64,000 bases of DNA from UBA6136 sp044350805. GTDB taxonomy: Bacteria; Pseudomonadota; Gammaproteobacteria; Methylococcales; Methylococcaceae. Made by a program: the position numbers and the translations under genes. The notes beneath the pieces are model-generated. The model had not been told where the DNA came from. It worked only from the letters and a program-made list of their open reading frames with translations, and did not search any database. Where the stretch lies: assembly GCA_044350805.1 (NCBI GenBank), contig JBILGU010000006.1, positions 62,001-126,000 on the forward strand, given 5' to 3'. The number at the start of each line of letters is the position of its first letter. Position 1 is the first letter of the stretch. Of the stretch, positions 25,018 through 34,247 are shown one piece after another.

Positions 25018-27294
25018 ATGACTGGGATGGATTCCGATAATTCTTCTCCCATTGCAAGGCGGGTCAGAATCGAAGGCCGCGTTCAAGGCGTGGGTATGCG
25101 CCCATTTCTCTATCGCCTCGCACAACGCATGGGAGTCCATGGATCTGTGCGGAACCTCGGCGGGGCCGTGGAACTTCACCTGGAAGGTAAGCCCTCATTG
25201 GTTGGTTCCTTTATTGCTGCAATTCAGGCTGATGCACCATCTTTCGCATCCATCCAGACTATGGCAGTTTGTGAAACGCCATGCCAATCAGTCTCAGGTT
25301 TTTGCATTCTCTCAAGTGGCACCGAATCGCAAGGAGTAACCCTCATTCCTTCCGATCAGTCCGTCTGCTCTGAATGCCTGAGTGACCTGACAGACCCTCA
25401 AAATCGACGTTATCGCTATCCTTTCACACATTGTACCCAGTGTGGGCCGCGCTACACACTGATCGAGCGCTTTCCGCTGGACAGGGAAAATACCGTCATG
25501 AGGGGGTTTCCTCTCTGTCGCCAGTGTCTTGCCGAATTTCATGACCCCACAAACCGGCGCTATCACGCCCAGACACTGTGCTGTCCTGAATGTGGCCCTC
25601 AGTTACGGTATTCGTCTGAAAGATATGGTTTTCAGGCTGAGCAAGATCCCCTTGAGCAGGCTATAAACCTGCTTAAGGCCGGTGGCATTCTTGCCGCAAG
25701 AGGCGTTGGCGGTTATCACCTTCTCTGTGATGCAAGTTCAGATTCTGCACTTGCCACCCTGAGGACTCGTAAGCATCGGCCGGACAAACCGTTTGCTGTC
25801 ATGATTTCATCCCGGGATCTCAGACGGATTCCCAAACGATGGGCGACGGAATTGAATGATCCTGCGCGCCCGGTGGTTCTTCTACCAAATGGCTGGGCTC
25901 CGGATGTTTCAGCGTTCGTTGCCCCGGGGCTTTCCGAGCTAGGGTTGATACTTCCAGATTCTCCGCTTCATTTTCTTTTGTCCGAGTTATTTCCGGGGTC
26001 TCTGGTGATGACCTCGGCCAATATCAGTGGAGAACCCATGCTAATCGAGCCTCAAGTCGCCGAGGAGGCACTCTTGGGGGTTGCGGATGGTTTTTTGCAT
26101 CATGATCGACCGATACTGAGGCCTGCAGAGGATGCTGTGTTTCGTTCAATCGGCGGGCATCTGAGGCCGATCCGACTTGGAAGGGGGAATTCGCCACGGG
26201 TGATTGATCTTCAAGTGGCTACCCTCGGCTGCGCTCTTGCGCTGGGTGGAGATCTCAAGAGCACCATTGCCTTAGCGCATGATAAAAGAGTGATTCTTTC
26301 GCCGCATCTTGGTGATTTGGTATCCGCCCGTAGCTTTGAGTTGCTGGGGCAAGTGGTCGATGACCTTTGCCGCCTCCATGGGCTCGCCCCGGATCGGGTG
26401 ATTTGTGATGCGCATCCCCACTACCGATCGACAGCCTGGGCGGAAACACTGGGTTTTCCCGTGATCAAGATTGCTCATCACCATGCCCATGCATCCGCAG
26501 CCTATGAAGAGTCTGGCTGCTCAGACCCGATGTTGGTCTTCACCTTTGATGGAATGGGCTATGGCCCTGATGGGACACTCTGGGGCGGGGAGGCCCTATT
26601 GGGAAAACCGGGTGGATGGCAGAGAGTCGCTGGGATGCGGAGGCTGAAACTTCCTGGAGGGGATCGCGCCAGCCGCGAGCCATGGCGACTCGCCATCGCA
26701 ATCGCATGGGCAACCGGACATCAGTGGGCCTTGGCGCCGCCGCAAGCATCTTTGGTGGAGCAGGCGCTCGAGAAAGGGGTGAATGTGCCGGAGACCTCGT
26801 CGGTAGGACGCCTTTTTGAGGCGGCGGCTGCCCTGATCGGTGTGTGTTTAACGCAGTCTTATGAGGGTCAGGCTGCCATGATGCTGGAGGCTATCTCGAG
26901 GCCTGATGCTATTCCGGTAGAACTCCCATTGGTGCCTGAGGAGGGCCTCCATCGATGGGATTGGAGTGAACTTGTGCCAGTCCTGATGGACCCGAGAAGG
27001 TCGGCTGCTGAGCGCGGATCAATCTTTCACGCCAGTATCGCTGCAGCCGTCTCAGCGTTTGCCTGCCAAATGAGACAGCGGCGAGGCATTTCGACCATCG
27101 CCCTCAGTGGGGGCGTTTTCCAGAATAATCTTCTCACTTCGCAGATATTGAGCCGATTGGAGCACAGAGGAATCCGTGTGGTCATCCCTGAGCAAGTCCC
27201 CCTGAATGATGCAGGTCTCAGCTTCGGGCAGATTATCGAGGCCAGGGCAATCGAGGAAAGTGACACTTTTATTCGACAAGGAGAGGGATTTTGA
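25018..27294 (+). CDS. hypF: Hydrogenase maturation carbamoyltransferase HypF
   Basis: This 758-residue protein has all HypF domains in order: acylphosphatase (RIEGRVQGVGMRPFLYRLAQ), two zinc-finger-like CxxC pairs (CSECLSDL, CTQCGP, CRQCLAEF, CPECGP), a YrdC-like domain with LKAGGILAARGVGGYHLLCD and KHRPDKPFAVM, and a Kae1-like domain with HHHAHASAAYEE, VFTFDGMGYGPDGTLWGGE and LSGGVFQNNLL. HypF makes the carbamoyl group that becomes the cyanide ligand of NiFe hydrogenase. No other hyp or hydrogenase gene is nearby, so partners must be elsewhere or the copy is orphaned. The GT25 gene overlaps its stop. Confidence 0.96.
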   Translation: MTGMDSDNSSPIARRVRIEGRVQGVGMRPFLYRLAQRMGVHGSVRNLGGAVELHLEGKPSLVGSFIAAIQADAPSFASIQTMAVCETPCQSVSGFCILSSGTESQGVTLIPSDQSVCSECLSDLTDPQNRRYRYPFTHCTQCGPRYTLIERFPLDRENTVMRGFPLCRQCLAEFHDPTNRRYHAQTLCCPECGPQLRYSSERYGFQAEQDPLEQAINLLKAGGILAARGVGGYHLLCDASSDSALATLRTRKHRPDKPFAVMISSRDLRRIPKRWATELNDPARPVVLLPNGWAPDVSAFVAPGLSELGLILPDSPLHFLLSELFPGSLVMTSANISGEPMLIEPQVAEEALLGVADGFLHHDRPILRPAEDAVFRSIGGHLRPIRLGRGNSPRVIDLQVATLGCALALGGDLKSTIALAHDKRVILSPHLGDLVSARSFELLGQVVDDLCRLHGLAPDRVICDAHPHYRSTAWAETLGFPVIKIAHHHAHASAAYEESGCSDPMLVFTFDGMGYGPDGTLWGGEALLGKPGGWQRVAGMRRLKLPGGDRASREPWRLAIAIAWATGHQWALAPPQASLVEQALEKGVNVPETSSVGRLFEAAAALIGVCLTQSYEGQAAMMLEAISRPDAIPVELPLVPEEGLHRWDWSELVPVLMDPRRSAAERGSIFHASIAAAVSAFACQMRQRRGISTIALSGGVFQNNLLTSQILSRLEHRGIRVVIPEQVPLNDAGLSFGQIIEARAIEESDTFIRQGEGF

Positions 27295-28052
27295 TGCGTT
27301 GTCCAATACAGGTGATCAGTCTTGAAACTTCCCTTGAAAGGCGTCGGGTTTTTATTGCGAACAATCCCCATATTGCCTTTGACTTCTTTAATGCGGTGGA
27401 TGGTTTTCAGCTTTCTCCCGAGGTAATCAGAGATCCGCTGCGATTTGTCCAGCCGCTCCACTACTCGGCTGGCGCATATGGGTGTGCGCTTTCACACCGC
27501 CATCTTTGGGAAAGGGCTTTACACTCGGATGACCCACTCACCATTGCCGAGGATGATGCCCTCTTTCGATGGGATTTTGAACAGCGAATCCAAGATGTTT
27601 TCGATCGGATGCCGGCGGAATGGGACATTATCCTCTGGGGTTGGAACTTTGATTCGATTTTGTCTCTGCAGGTGCTCAAAGGGATTTCACCCGCGGTGGT
27701 GCTCTTTGACCAAGGGGCTCTTCGAAATCATCTGGTCAATTTTCAAGCCTCTCGGGAGGAGGTTCATCCCATCCGCTTGGATCAGTGTTTCGGGACGCCC
27801 GCCTATTCGATATCTTCCATTGGCGCTCGAAAGTTTTTGGATGCTTGCTTCCCGATTCGGGACTTCATTTTGGATTGTCCTTTCATCATGGGAGGAATTC
27901 GCAATAATGGAATCGATGTCTCCATGAATCAGATCTATGGCCTCACTCAGGCCTATGCCTGTTTTCCTCCCTTGGCGGTGACGCCTAATCATAGCGAGGA
28001 GTCCACCATCGAAAAAATGAGTTCGGCCTCGAGACTAGGACCAATCTATTGA
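27294..28052 (+). CDS. GT25-family (LPS-type) glycosyltransferase
   Basis: The ATG at 27294 overlaps the hypF TGA, so expression is probably coupled. The 252-residue protein begins MRCPIQVISLETSLERRRVF, followed by FFNAVDG, the typical opening of glycosyltransferase family 25, then GAYGCALSHRHLWERAL and the acidic IAEDDALF site. Family members transfer galactose or glucose to lipooligosaccharide, and some act on proteins. GT25 enzymes are cytoplasmic and membrane-associated. Being joined to hypF is odd for function and may simply reflect local insertion. Confidence 0.85.
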   Translation: MRCPIQVISLETSLERRRVFIANNPHIAFDFFNAVDGFQLSPEVIRDPLRFVQPLHYSAGAYGCALSHRHLWERALHSDDPLTIAEDDALFRWDFEQRIQDVFDRMPAEWDIILWGWNFDSILSLQVLKGISPAVVLFDQGALRNHLVNFQASREEVHPIRLDQCFGTPAYSISSIGARKFLDACFPIRDFILDCPFIMGGIRNNGIDVSMNQIYGLTQAYACFPPLAVTPNHSEESTIEKMSSASRLGPIY

Positions 28053-28080
28053 CTCATCAAGGATCGGCAAGGCAGCAAAG

Positions 28081-30399
28081 TCAATGCGGTCGGGGAATGC
28101 CCAACAGTCCATGAAGTTGTTGGGCCAACCGATCGATAGTCGGGTCCCAATCGCCGGGTGTTTTCTGTCTCAAAAGACGCGCAGATCGGTACCATGGCGA
28201 GTCATCTCGTTCAATCAGCCACCGCCAATCGGCGCTGGAGGCCAGCAGAATCCAGGTCTCTTTTCCGAGTGCTGCGGCTAAATGTGCCACTGAAGTATCG
28301 ACGGAGATCACCAAGTCCATTTCCATGCAGAGTGCTGCCGTGTCGTCAAAATCGGAAGCGTGGTCCAGCAGGACAATAATCTCTGGATGGTCATCAAGAA
28401 ACGGAACGTCGTGTTCCCGAACCTCTTTTTGAAGACAGAATAGCGAGTAACCCTGCCCGGTCAGTGGCCGAATTTTCTCCCAAGCGATGCTCCGTCTGGA
28501 GTCGCTGACGTGCCCAGGATTTCCGCTGAGGGCGATTCCAACTTTAGGACCCGAGATAGAGGAGAGACGCTGCCGCCAGACGTCCCTTCTTTCGCTGCTT
28601 GCCTTCAGGTAGCCCTGCGGCGCAGGGATCTGGTCCAGGTTGATTTCAAAAGCAAAAGGCAGGGACATCAGGGGATAGACCAGGTCAGCCTTTGTCGTTG
28701 AATCCGTTGGCTCAATGACGATGATGTCCGGGTGTTGTCTAGCAAGGAAACAGGCCAATTCTGTTTGGACCTCTACGGTTACTTTTGCCCCTTTTTCCAA
28801 GGCCAAGAGGGCAAAACGAAAAAACTGTAGGGTATCGCCAAGGCCCTGCTCAGCATAGAGATGAAGGCTTTTTCCCTGAAGGCGGGTTTTGCCATCCCAC
28901 GGGGGAGATAGCGAAGGCTTTCGGCGAAGATTGGTTTTGGAATGAAGAAAGCGCCACTCATAGTTGGCCCAGCCTTCGCAATACAAACCCCGGGCCAGAT
29001 CAAGCAGGGATTTGTTCCATCGCGCCTCGGCATGATAGGGGTCGATGGCGAGGCACAGTCGGTAGATGCGTTCCGCTGCCCCGATCTTGGCGGATTCCTG
29101 CATGAGGTTTGCGAGATTGTTGAAGGCTTGGGTGCTATCGGGTTGGAGGCAACAAGCGCTTCTAAACATCCGTTCAGTGGAGGGCTCTCTCTCGCGATGA
29201 AGCATATTTCCGAGATTATTGTAGGCGTCAGCATAGCTCGGATTCGAATGGATCGCCCTCCAATAGGCCGTCTTTGCGCCGCCTGAATTGCCCCTTTGAT
29301 CGAGAGCCACACCGAGATTGAAGAAGGGCTCGGCGAAGTGGGGTCGGATAGCAATGGCCGCGCGATAAGCCTCTTCGGCTGATGGTGTCAGACCGCGATC
29401 AAACAGAATATTGCCAAGGTGATTGAAGGCTTCCGTATGTCGGGGGCTGAGTCGCAGTGATTCTCGGCAGGCCCTCTCGGCGTCTTCGAGTCGTTGCAAG
29501 CGATGGAGAAGGCCTCCCAGATTGCAATGGGCGTCGGCGTGATCCGGATTAAGCCGGATCGATTCCCTATAGCAAGCCTCGGCTTCTTCCCAATGCCCGA
29601 GATCGTTCATTGCGTTCCCGAGATTGCCAATGGTTTCAGCATGATTTGGCGCCAATCGCAAAGCTTCTCGAAAGGCCGCGGCAGCCTCCGTCGGGCGTCC
29701 CAATGACCTTAGGACATTCCCAAGGTTACTATGGGTTGATGCGTCCTCCGGTGCCAAGCGTGCGGCCTGATAGAGCGACTCTGCTGCAAGTTTGAAGTCA
29801 CCGCGCGCTGCACGAAGGCAGCCGTGGACCATCCAGGCGAATGGAAACTGAGGGTAGCGCCGGATCAACCCTTCAGCACTTTGCTCCGCCTGCGCATATC
29901 GTCCTGCAACATAGTGGCTGTGCAGTTCGTTGATCACTTGCGGTGATGGCGCTGTCCTCCCCTCGGGCTGGAGGGGAGGGCCCTTTTGAAGGTTGCTGTT
30001 GGAACGCGATGGAGGTGGGCTAGCCGCGGGTTCTTTAACCTCGCCGGTGCCCCTGAGGCGGGAAGCCCATGACTCAATTTCCCCATTCCGGATGCCGTGT
30101 TTTTGCGCCTGTGCATAAACACGGCGAGCCTCCTCGATACGGCCAATCTGGCATAAGGCATCAATGTAGCTCACCCAAAAGGGGGGGTGCGATGGATAAG
30201 CCTCAAGGGCCATCCTAAACCGATGCAAAGCCTCTTCGATATTTCCAGAAACAAGAAGGATCAGGGCAAGATTATGGTTGGCGTCTGGATGATGAGGGGC
30301 GATGGCGAGGAGGCTGCGATAGAGTTCCTGGGCCTTTCTCGAGTGTCCAGCCTCATGGTATCGGATGGCCTCCAAAAGAAGCCGGTTGGCGTCTTGCAT
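28081..30399 (-). CDS. Giant TPR protein with GT9-like glycosyltransferase domain
   Basis: This 772-residue protein has an extra N-terminal TPR block (residues 1-110) and a Pro/Ser-rich linker. The shared opening module follows (HYVAGRYAQAEQSAEGLIRR to FPFAWMVHG), then about eight TPR units. The last 270 residues resemble GT9 heptosyltransferases: LYAEQGLGDTLQFFRFALLA, YPLMSLPFAF, KVGIALSGNPGH, LFCLQKEV and VISVDTSVAHLAAALG. The fold suggests sugar transfer from a nucleotide donor; the acceptor is unknown. The 30-base gap to the convergent GT25 gene is minimal. Confidence 0.82.
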   Translation of the reverse strand: MQDANRLLLEAIRYHEAGHSRKAQELYRSLLAIAPHHPDANHNLALILLVSGNIEEALHRFRMALEAYPSHPPFWVSYIDALCQIGRIEEARRVYAQAQKHGIRNGEIESWASRLRGTGEVKEPAASPPPSRSNSNLQKGPPLQPEGRTAPSPQVINELHSHYVAGRYAQAEQSAEGLIRRYPQFPFAWMVHGCLRAARGDFKLAAESLYQAARLAPEDASTHSNLGNVLRSLGRPTEAAAAFREALRLAPNHAETIGNLGNAMNDLGHWEEAEACYRESIRLNPDHADAHCNLGGLLHRLQRLEDAERACRESLRLSPRHTEAFNHLGNILFDRGLTPSAEEAYRAAIAIRPHFAEPFFNLGVALDQRGNSGGAKTAYWRAIHSNPSYADAYNNLGNMLHREREPSTERMFRSACCLQPDSTQAFNNLANLMQESAKIGAAERIYRLCLAIDPYHAEARWNKSLLDLARGLYCEGWANYEWRFLHSKTNLRRKPSLSPPWDGKTRLQGKSLHLYAEQGLGDTLQFFRFALLALEKGAKVTVEVQTELACFLARQHPDIIVIEPTDSTTKADLVYPLMSLPFAFEINLDQIPAPQGYLKASSERRDVWRQRLSSISGPKVGIALSGNPGHVSDSRRSIAWEKIRPLTGQGYSLFCLQKEVREHDVPFLDDHPEIIVLLDHASDFDDTAALCMEMDLVISVDTSVAHLAAALGKETWILLASSADWRWLIERDDSPWYRSARLLRQKTPGDWDPTIDRLAQQLHGLLGIPRPH

Positions 30400-30510
30400 T
30401 TGCCCGTATCTCCTGGGAAGGGTTGGGTCTTTTTTGTTCTATCGCGAAAATCGGCTGGACAGGTTCGGTCGGATTGGTCTTTGCTCAACACTGGGGGCTT
30501 TAGGGGGCGA

Positions 30511-32631
30511 TCATGGTTCTTGGGCGACCGGCTGTCGGCTTGACAAGCGATCTTGAAGTTTCATCCGAACGTCCAGGATGACCTGCTCCCAGTTCCCTCG
30601 ATGCTCCTGCCGGATAAGCCTTACTGCGCTGTACCAGGGGGAGTCCTCACGATCCAGCAGCCATCGCCAGTCAGGGATTTGAGGAATGAGGATCCAGGTC
30701 TCTGTTCCCAATGCGGCAGACAAATGAGCGATGCTGGTATCCACGCTGATGACGAGATCCATGAGTGACGCAATGGCTGCCGTATCGTTGAACGTGCTCA
30801 TGGCTCGGCTGAGGTTTCTGACCTCCGGCTGTCCTGAGAGAAAACCTGCGTCGTCTTCTCGGAGATCTTTCTGGAGACAAAAGAACTCACAGGGCAGTTG
30901 AAAAAGGGGGGCAAGACGATGCCAGTTGATGCTTCTTTTGCGGTCTTCGGTGTGATTCTGACTGCCGCTAGCAACGAGGCCAATGCGAAGGCGGGATTTA
31001 TTTCCCAGCAAAGCTTTCCATTTTTTGAGGGCCTGGCTGTCGGGTTGAAGGTAGGGTGTTGGATCAGGAATAGTCTCTAGCGTTGTGTTCAAGGCTAAAG
31101 GAAGTGACATGAGGGGATAAACCAAGTCATGGTCCGGAGGGGCTTTACCCCGGGGGATGAGGGTGAAAGGATCTTTCTGGGCGGCAAAGAGCTCATGAAG
31201 CTCTGGCTGCACTTCAAGGATGATCTGGGCGCCACGATCACGAATCAAATGCGCGTAGCGGTAAAACTGGATGGTATCCCCCAGGCCCTGCTCGGCATAA
31301 AGAAGGATGGTTCGACCTTTTAGAGGGGACTCACCGCTCCATGAGTCTTTCAAGGAAATCTTCGCTGGATTATCGAGCTCTCGGTTTCGAAATCGCCATT
31401 CATAAGAACGCCAGCCTTTTTCGTAGTGCCCTTGGAGAAGTTGCAATAGCGCGTTATTCCAATGGGCCTCTGGATAGTCCGGTCGTAACTGGATCGCCTC
31501 CTCATAGGCGACCTCTGCCTCACTTAATTGCCCCTGTTCCCTGAGCGTGGCTCCAAGATTGCTGAGAGCCTCTGCGTATCCCGGCCGAATGCATAGTGCC
31601 CTTTTAAGGCAAGCTTCTGCCGCATCTATGGTGCCATCCGTGTAATGGGAAATCCCAAGGTTGCTATAGGCTTCGGCGTAGTCTGGACGGGAAACAAGCG
31701 CGGACTGGTAACTGCTAATGGACCGCTGATAAAGCCTGCGATCGTAAAGAATGATGCCCAGATTATTGAGTGCCTCTGGGTATAGCGGATGAAGCCTCAG
31801 GGCACGCTGAAACAGTTGCGCCCCCCGAATGACATTGCCCTCTTGACGTTGGCTATTGCCGAGGTTGTTAAGCGCTTCCGGATATTCGGGCCGAAGAATG
31901 AGGGCGCTTTGGTATGTGCTCGTTGCAAGCTTGAACTGACCGGAGTCGAAAAGAGCAATGCCGAGGTTATTTCGTGCTTCCGATAGTGACGGTCCCAATT
32001 GGATTGCGCGTCGAAATTGTGTCGCTGCATCCGCTTGGAGACCCAAGTCTTTTAGCGTGACACCGAAATTGCTGTAGGCGTCCGGGTATTCCGGCTGGAT
32101 ACATATGGCAGAGTGATAGGCCCGTATTGAGGCTTCCAGATTTCCAGAATCCCGAAGGCATTTTGCGAGATTTCCCTGGGCCAGTGCATACTCAGGACGA
32201 CTTCGAAGCGCTTCGCGATAGGCGGCTTCTGATGCATCCAGTTTTCCGAGGTGCCTTAGAAGATTACCCAGATTATTGTGGGCTTCTGGGTATCCGGGAC
32301 GTGCCCTTATTGCTGCCTTATAAGCAAGGCTAGCCTCTTCAAACAAACGCAAATCGAAAAGGGCTACGCCCAAATTGAACTGTGCCTCCGCGTCATAGGG
32401 CGCCGCATTTGCGGATCTTCTCATTGGAATAATGGCAGCTGAAAGCTCCCCACTGAGATACTTGGTTGCTCCGAGTACTTTCCATGCGAGCGGGGCACCG
32501 GGGTATCGCTCTGAAAGCAATCGCGCCAGAGTCTCAGCTTCCTGGAGTGCGCCCTCGCTGAAGGTGCTGATGAGCCGGCTCAACTCCTCGGTGGAGGGCG
32601 TGTCAGCGCGCGTGTTCTCTGGGAGCGTCAT
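30511..32631 (-). CDS. TPR protein with GT9-like glycosyltransferase domain
   Basis: The 706 residues begin with the shared module (FSEGALQEAETLARLLSERY to LAWKVLG), followed by about ten 34-residue TPR units (for example YPEAHNNLGNLLRHLGKLDA). The C-terminal GT9-like domain has LLYAEQGLGDTIQFYRYA, YPLMSLPLAL, RIGLVASGSQNHTEDRKRSI and ISVDTSIAHLSAALG. It shares the order and motifs of the gene at 28081-30399. The gap to the next gene upstream (Mrr-like) is 23 bases, so cotranscription is likely. Confidence 0.82.
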   Translation of the reverse strand: MTLPENTRADTPSTEELSRLISTFSEGALQEAETLARLLSERYPGAPLAWKVLGATKYLSGELSAAIIPMRRSANAAPYDAEAQFNLGVALFDLRLFEEASLAYKAAIRARPGYPEAHNNLGNLLRHLGKLDASEAAYREALRSRPEYALAQGNLAKCLRDSGNLEASIRAYHSAICIQPEYPDAYSNFGVTLKDLGLQADAATQFRRAIQLGPSLSEARNNLGIALFDSGQFKLATSTYQSALILRPEYPEALNNLGNSQRQEGNVIRGAQLFQRALRLHPLYPEALNNLGIILYDRRLYQRSISSYQSALVSRPDYAEAYSNLGISHYTDGTIDAAEACLKRALCIRPGYAEALSNLGATLREQGQLSEAEVAYEEAIQLRPDYPEAHWNNALLQLLQGHYEKGWRSYEWRFRNRELDNPAKISLKDSWSGESPLKGRTILLYAEQGLGDTIQFYRYAHLIRDRGAQIILEVQPELHELFAAQKDPFTLIPRGKAPPDHDLVYPLMSLPLALNTTLETIPDPTPYLQPDSQALKKWKALLGNKSRLRIGLVASGSQNHTEDRKRSINWHRLAPLFQLPCEFFCLQKDLREDDAGFLSGQPEVRNLSRAMSTFNDTAAIASLMDLVISVDTSIAHLSAALGTETWILIPQIPDWRWLLDREDSPWYSAVRLIRQEHRGNWEQVILDVRMKLQDRLSSRQPVAQEP

Positions 32632-32654
32632 CGGGAAATATGGCTTTGCTTGAC

Positions 32655-33785
32655 TCAGCTCATCTCATCTGGAATCCAAATATTCTTGAGGCGAATGCTC
32701 TGGCGCCAGCGAACACTCATCGAAGGATAGAGAGAGAGAAACTGGCTGATGATATCTGATTGATCCCACAATCGAATCCTTGCCCCTTGCGCGCGTGCGT
32801 CAATCTGAACCTGGGGATGGAATCCTCGCCACGAAACAAGTAATCCCTGATCGGCCTGGAAGCCCTGCATCGTGCCGAAGAATTGACTGAAGGCCAGGGC
32901 GTCGCACTCCTGCTGGAGAGGATGAACTCGTACACAGGTTTTGGGGCGATCCAGCCCGAAAGCCCCTGCGGCCACCATGAAAAGTCCAGAGCTATCGCGC
33001 TCCTCCAGGGGAATCGTGGTCAGGCCCCCGGCCTTGAGGATATCGCGGATCAGCGCTTCAATGCCCATCGATTCTAATGCGGCTTCAAAAGGTGCACGGA
33101 CCGCGTTTAAAGCCATAGCCTCTAAGGTTTCTCCCGAATGATCAAAACCCCGGCTTGGAGCGGGTATCTGGATTCCAATGGCTGGAGCTGGAGCTGGAGC
33201 TGGAGCTGGAGCTGGTGGGTTGAATTGGGTTTCTTCCGGGGCGGGTGGCTTGAGTCGGATCTGGCTACTGGCCGAAATCTCGGGGACCAAAACGACCTCC
33301 GGCGGACGTCCTAAGGCCCGCTGAATTTGATGGGCTGCATCTGAAACTTTGATCTGCGTGATCAGTTGGGGGTAGGTCAAGTACTGCTGTACGCTGGAGT
33401 TGAACGATGTCGAGGGCACTTCAGTCGCCAGCCAACGCACATCTCTAAGTTGAGTGAAGGGCGATTCAGCGTTAGGGTCAAAGCCGTATGGGGACGTGAT
33501 TTCGCCAATGGCAAGGGTCCCTGCCGTTTTTCTGGGCATCAGGACGTAATCTTTGGAGTTCATGCCAAGGACAAACTCGAAAACCATATCCGAGAGGTTG
33601 GCAAGATCTTTATCGTCCGCGCCATCGAATTTTTCCAGAAGGTATTTTCTAATTCCGGCGTAGTCCGGTGTGTCTGTGAAATCATCGCCGTGAAGGAAAT
33701 CAAGAACAAGATAGATTCGTGCCTCTTGAAAAAACTGAGCCTCGTATTGGCTATGAAGACCTGCATTGACTAGCCAGACTGCCAT
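32655..33785 (-). CDS. Mrr-family restriction-endonuclease-like protein, probably without nuclease activity
   Basis: The ATG at 33785 is preceded by a strong AGGAAAGGAGGAAAG ribosome site, so I prefer it over the longer open frame (to 33923). The protein has 376 residues. The N-terminal part (AVWLVNAGLHSQYEAQFFQE; RYLATE-like region at VRWLATEV) resembles the N-terminal domain of Mrr-type restriction proteins. Residues 260-376 match the Mrr_cat fold, with FGTMQGFQADQGLLVSW and IRLWDQSDIISQFL. Where active relatives, as I remember them, have GVDILA and CVQVK, this has GLFMVA and CVRVH, so the Asp and Lys of the PD-(D/E)xK site are missing. It may bind DNA without cutting. Confidence 0.6.
   Translation of the reverse strand: MAVWLVNAGLHSQYEAQFFQEARIYLVLDFLHGDDFTDTPDYAGIRKYLLEKFDGADDKDLANLSDMVFEFVLGMNSKDYVLMPRKTAGTLAIGEITSPYGFDPNAESPFTQLRDVRWLATEVPSTSFNSSVQQYLTYPQLITQIKVSDAAHQIQRALGRPPEVVLVPEISASSQIRLKPPAPEETQFNPPAPAPAPAPAPAIGIQIPAPSRGFDHSGETLEAMALNAVRAPFEAALESMGIEALIRDILKAGGLTTIPLEERDSSGLFMVAAGAFGLDRPKTCVRVHPLQQECDALAFSQFFGTMQGFQADQGLLVSWRGFHPQVQIDARAQGARIRLWDQSDIISQFLSLYPSMSVRWRQSIRLKNIWIPDEMS
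33181..33216. repeat. Six-unit hexanucleotide repeat inside the Mrr-like gene
   Basis: GCTGGA occurs five times in succession followed by GCTGGT. On the coding (-) strand it encodes an Ala-Pro linker between the two domains. Slipped-strand changes by whole units would alter linker length without a frameshift. Confidence 0.85.
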
Positions 33786-34247
33786 CTTTCCTCCTTTCCT
33801 AATAATGTTTCGGGCCGCGTTGAAGTTCCAAACGGATGCTTGAAAGAGGAGCCATTCCCTCTTGAAGTCGTGGAGGGTGCTGGGAGGTCGATCAGGGCTT
33901 CGGCCAAAAGACGCCTCAAACAACCGTCAGCTTATTGTGCAGGAGCATGGGATCGAATGTCATGGGCCGAACCTCAATCCCACGAACTCGTTCGAATGCC
34001 CTTTCAGGGTAATCAGAGGCTTCTCCTGATGCGCGCCATTGCTCTGCCAGGTTGTATTGTCGCTCTCCTCGGTTCGGGAAGCCATTTTTTCTAAACTCAC
34101 TGCCGTGGGATTAAAACAAGTCTATGTCATTATGGACGAGTAAAGCGGCGGGCCCCCGACAACTTTTTCAGGCGGAAACCATCTCACTGAGTTCCATCGT
34201 GGAGACGGGATTTCCAAACTCGGCAACCCCCGGATTGATTTAGCGAT
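33786..34247. other. 462-base space with a possible gene fragment
   Basis: This holds the promoters of the divergent Mrr-like and TPR-GT9 genes. On the - strand a 64-codon frame without a start codon (33916-34110) reads protein-like: GFPNRGERQYNLAEQWRASG, then DYPERAFERVRGIEVRP and FDPMLLHNKLTVV before TGA. I do not recognise it. It could be the end of a decayed gene. The + strand frame across the same bases looks like a shadow. Confidence 0.35.

Noticed and set aside
24659..25021. 120-residue + strand frame before hypF
   Set aside because: It starts inside the GT41 gene, has no family pattern and runs through a likely divergent promoter region.
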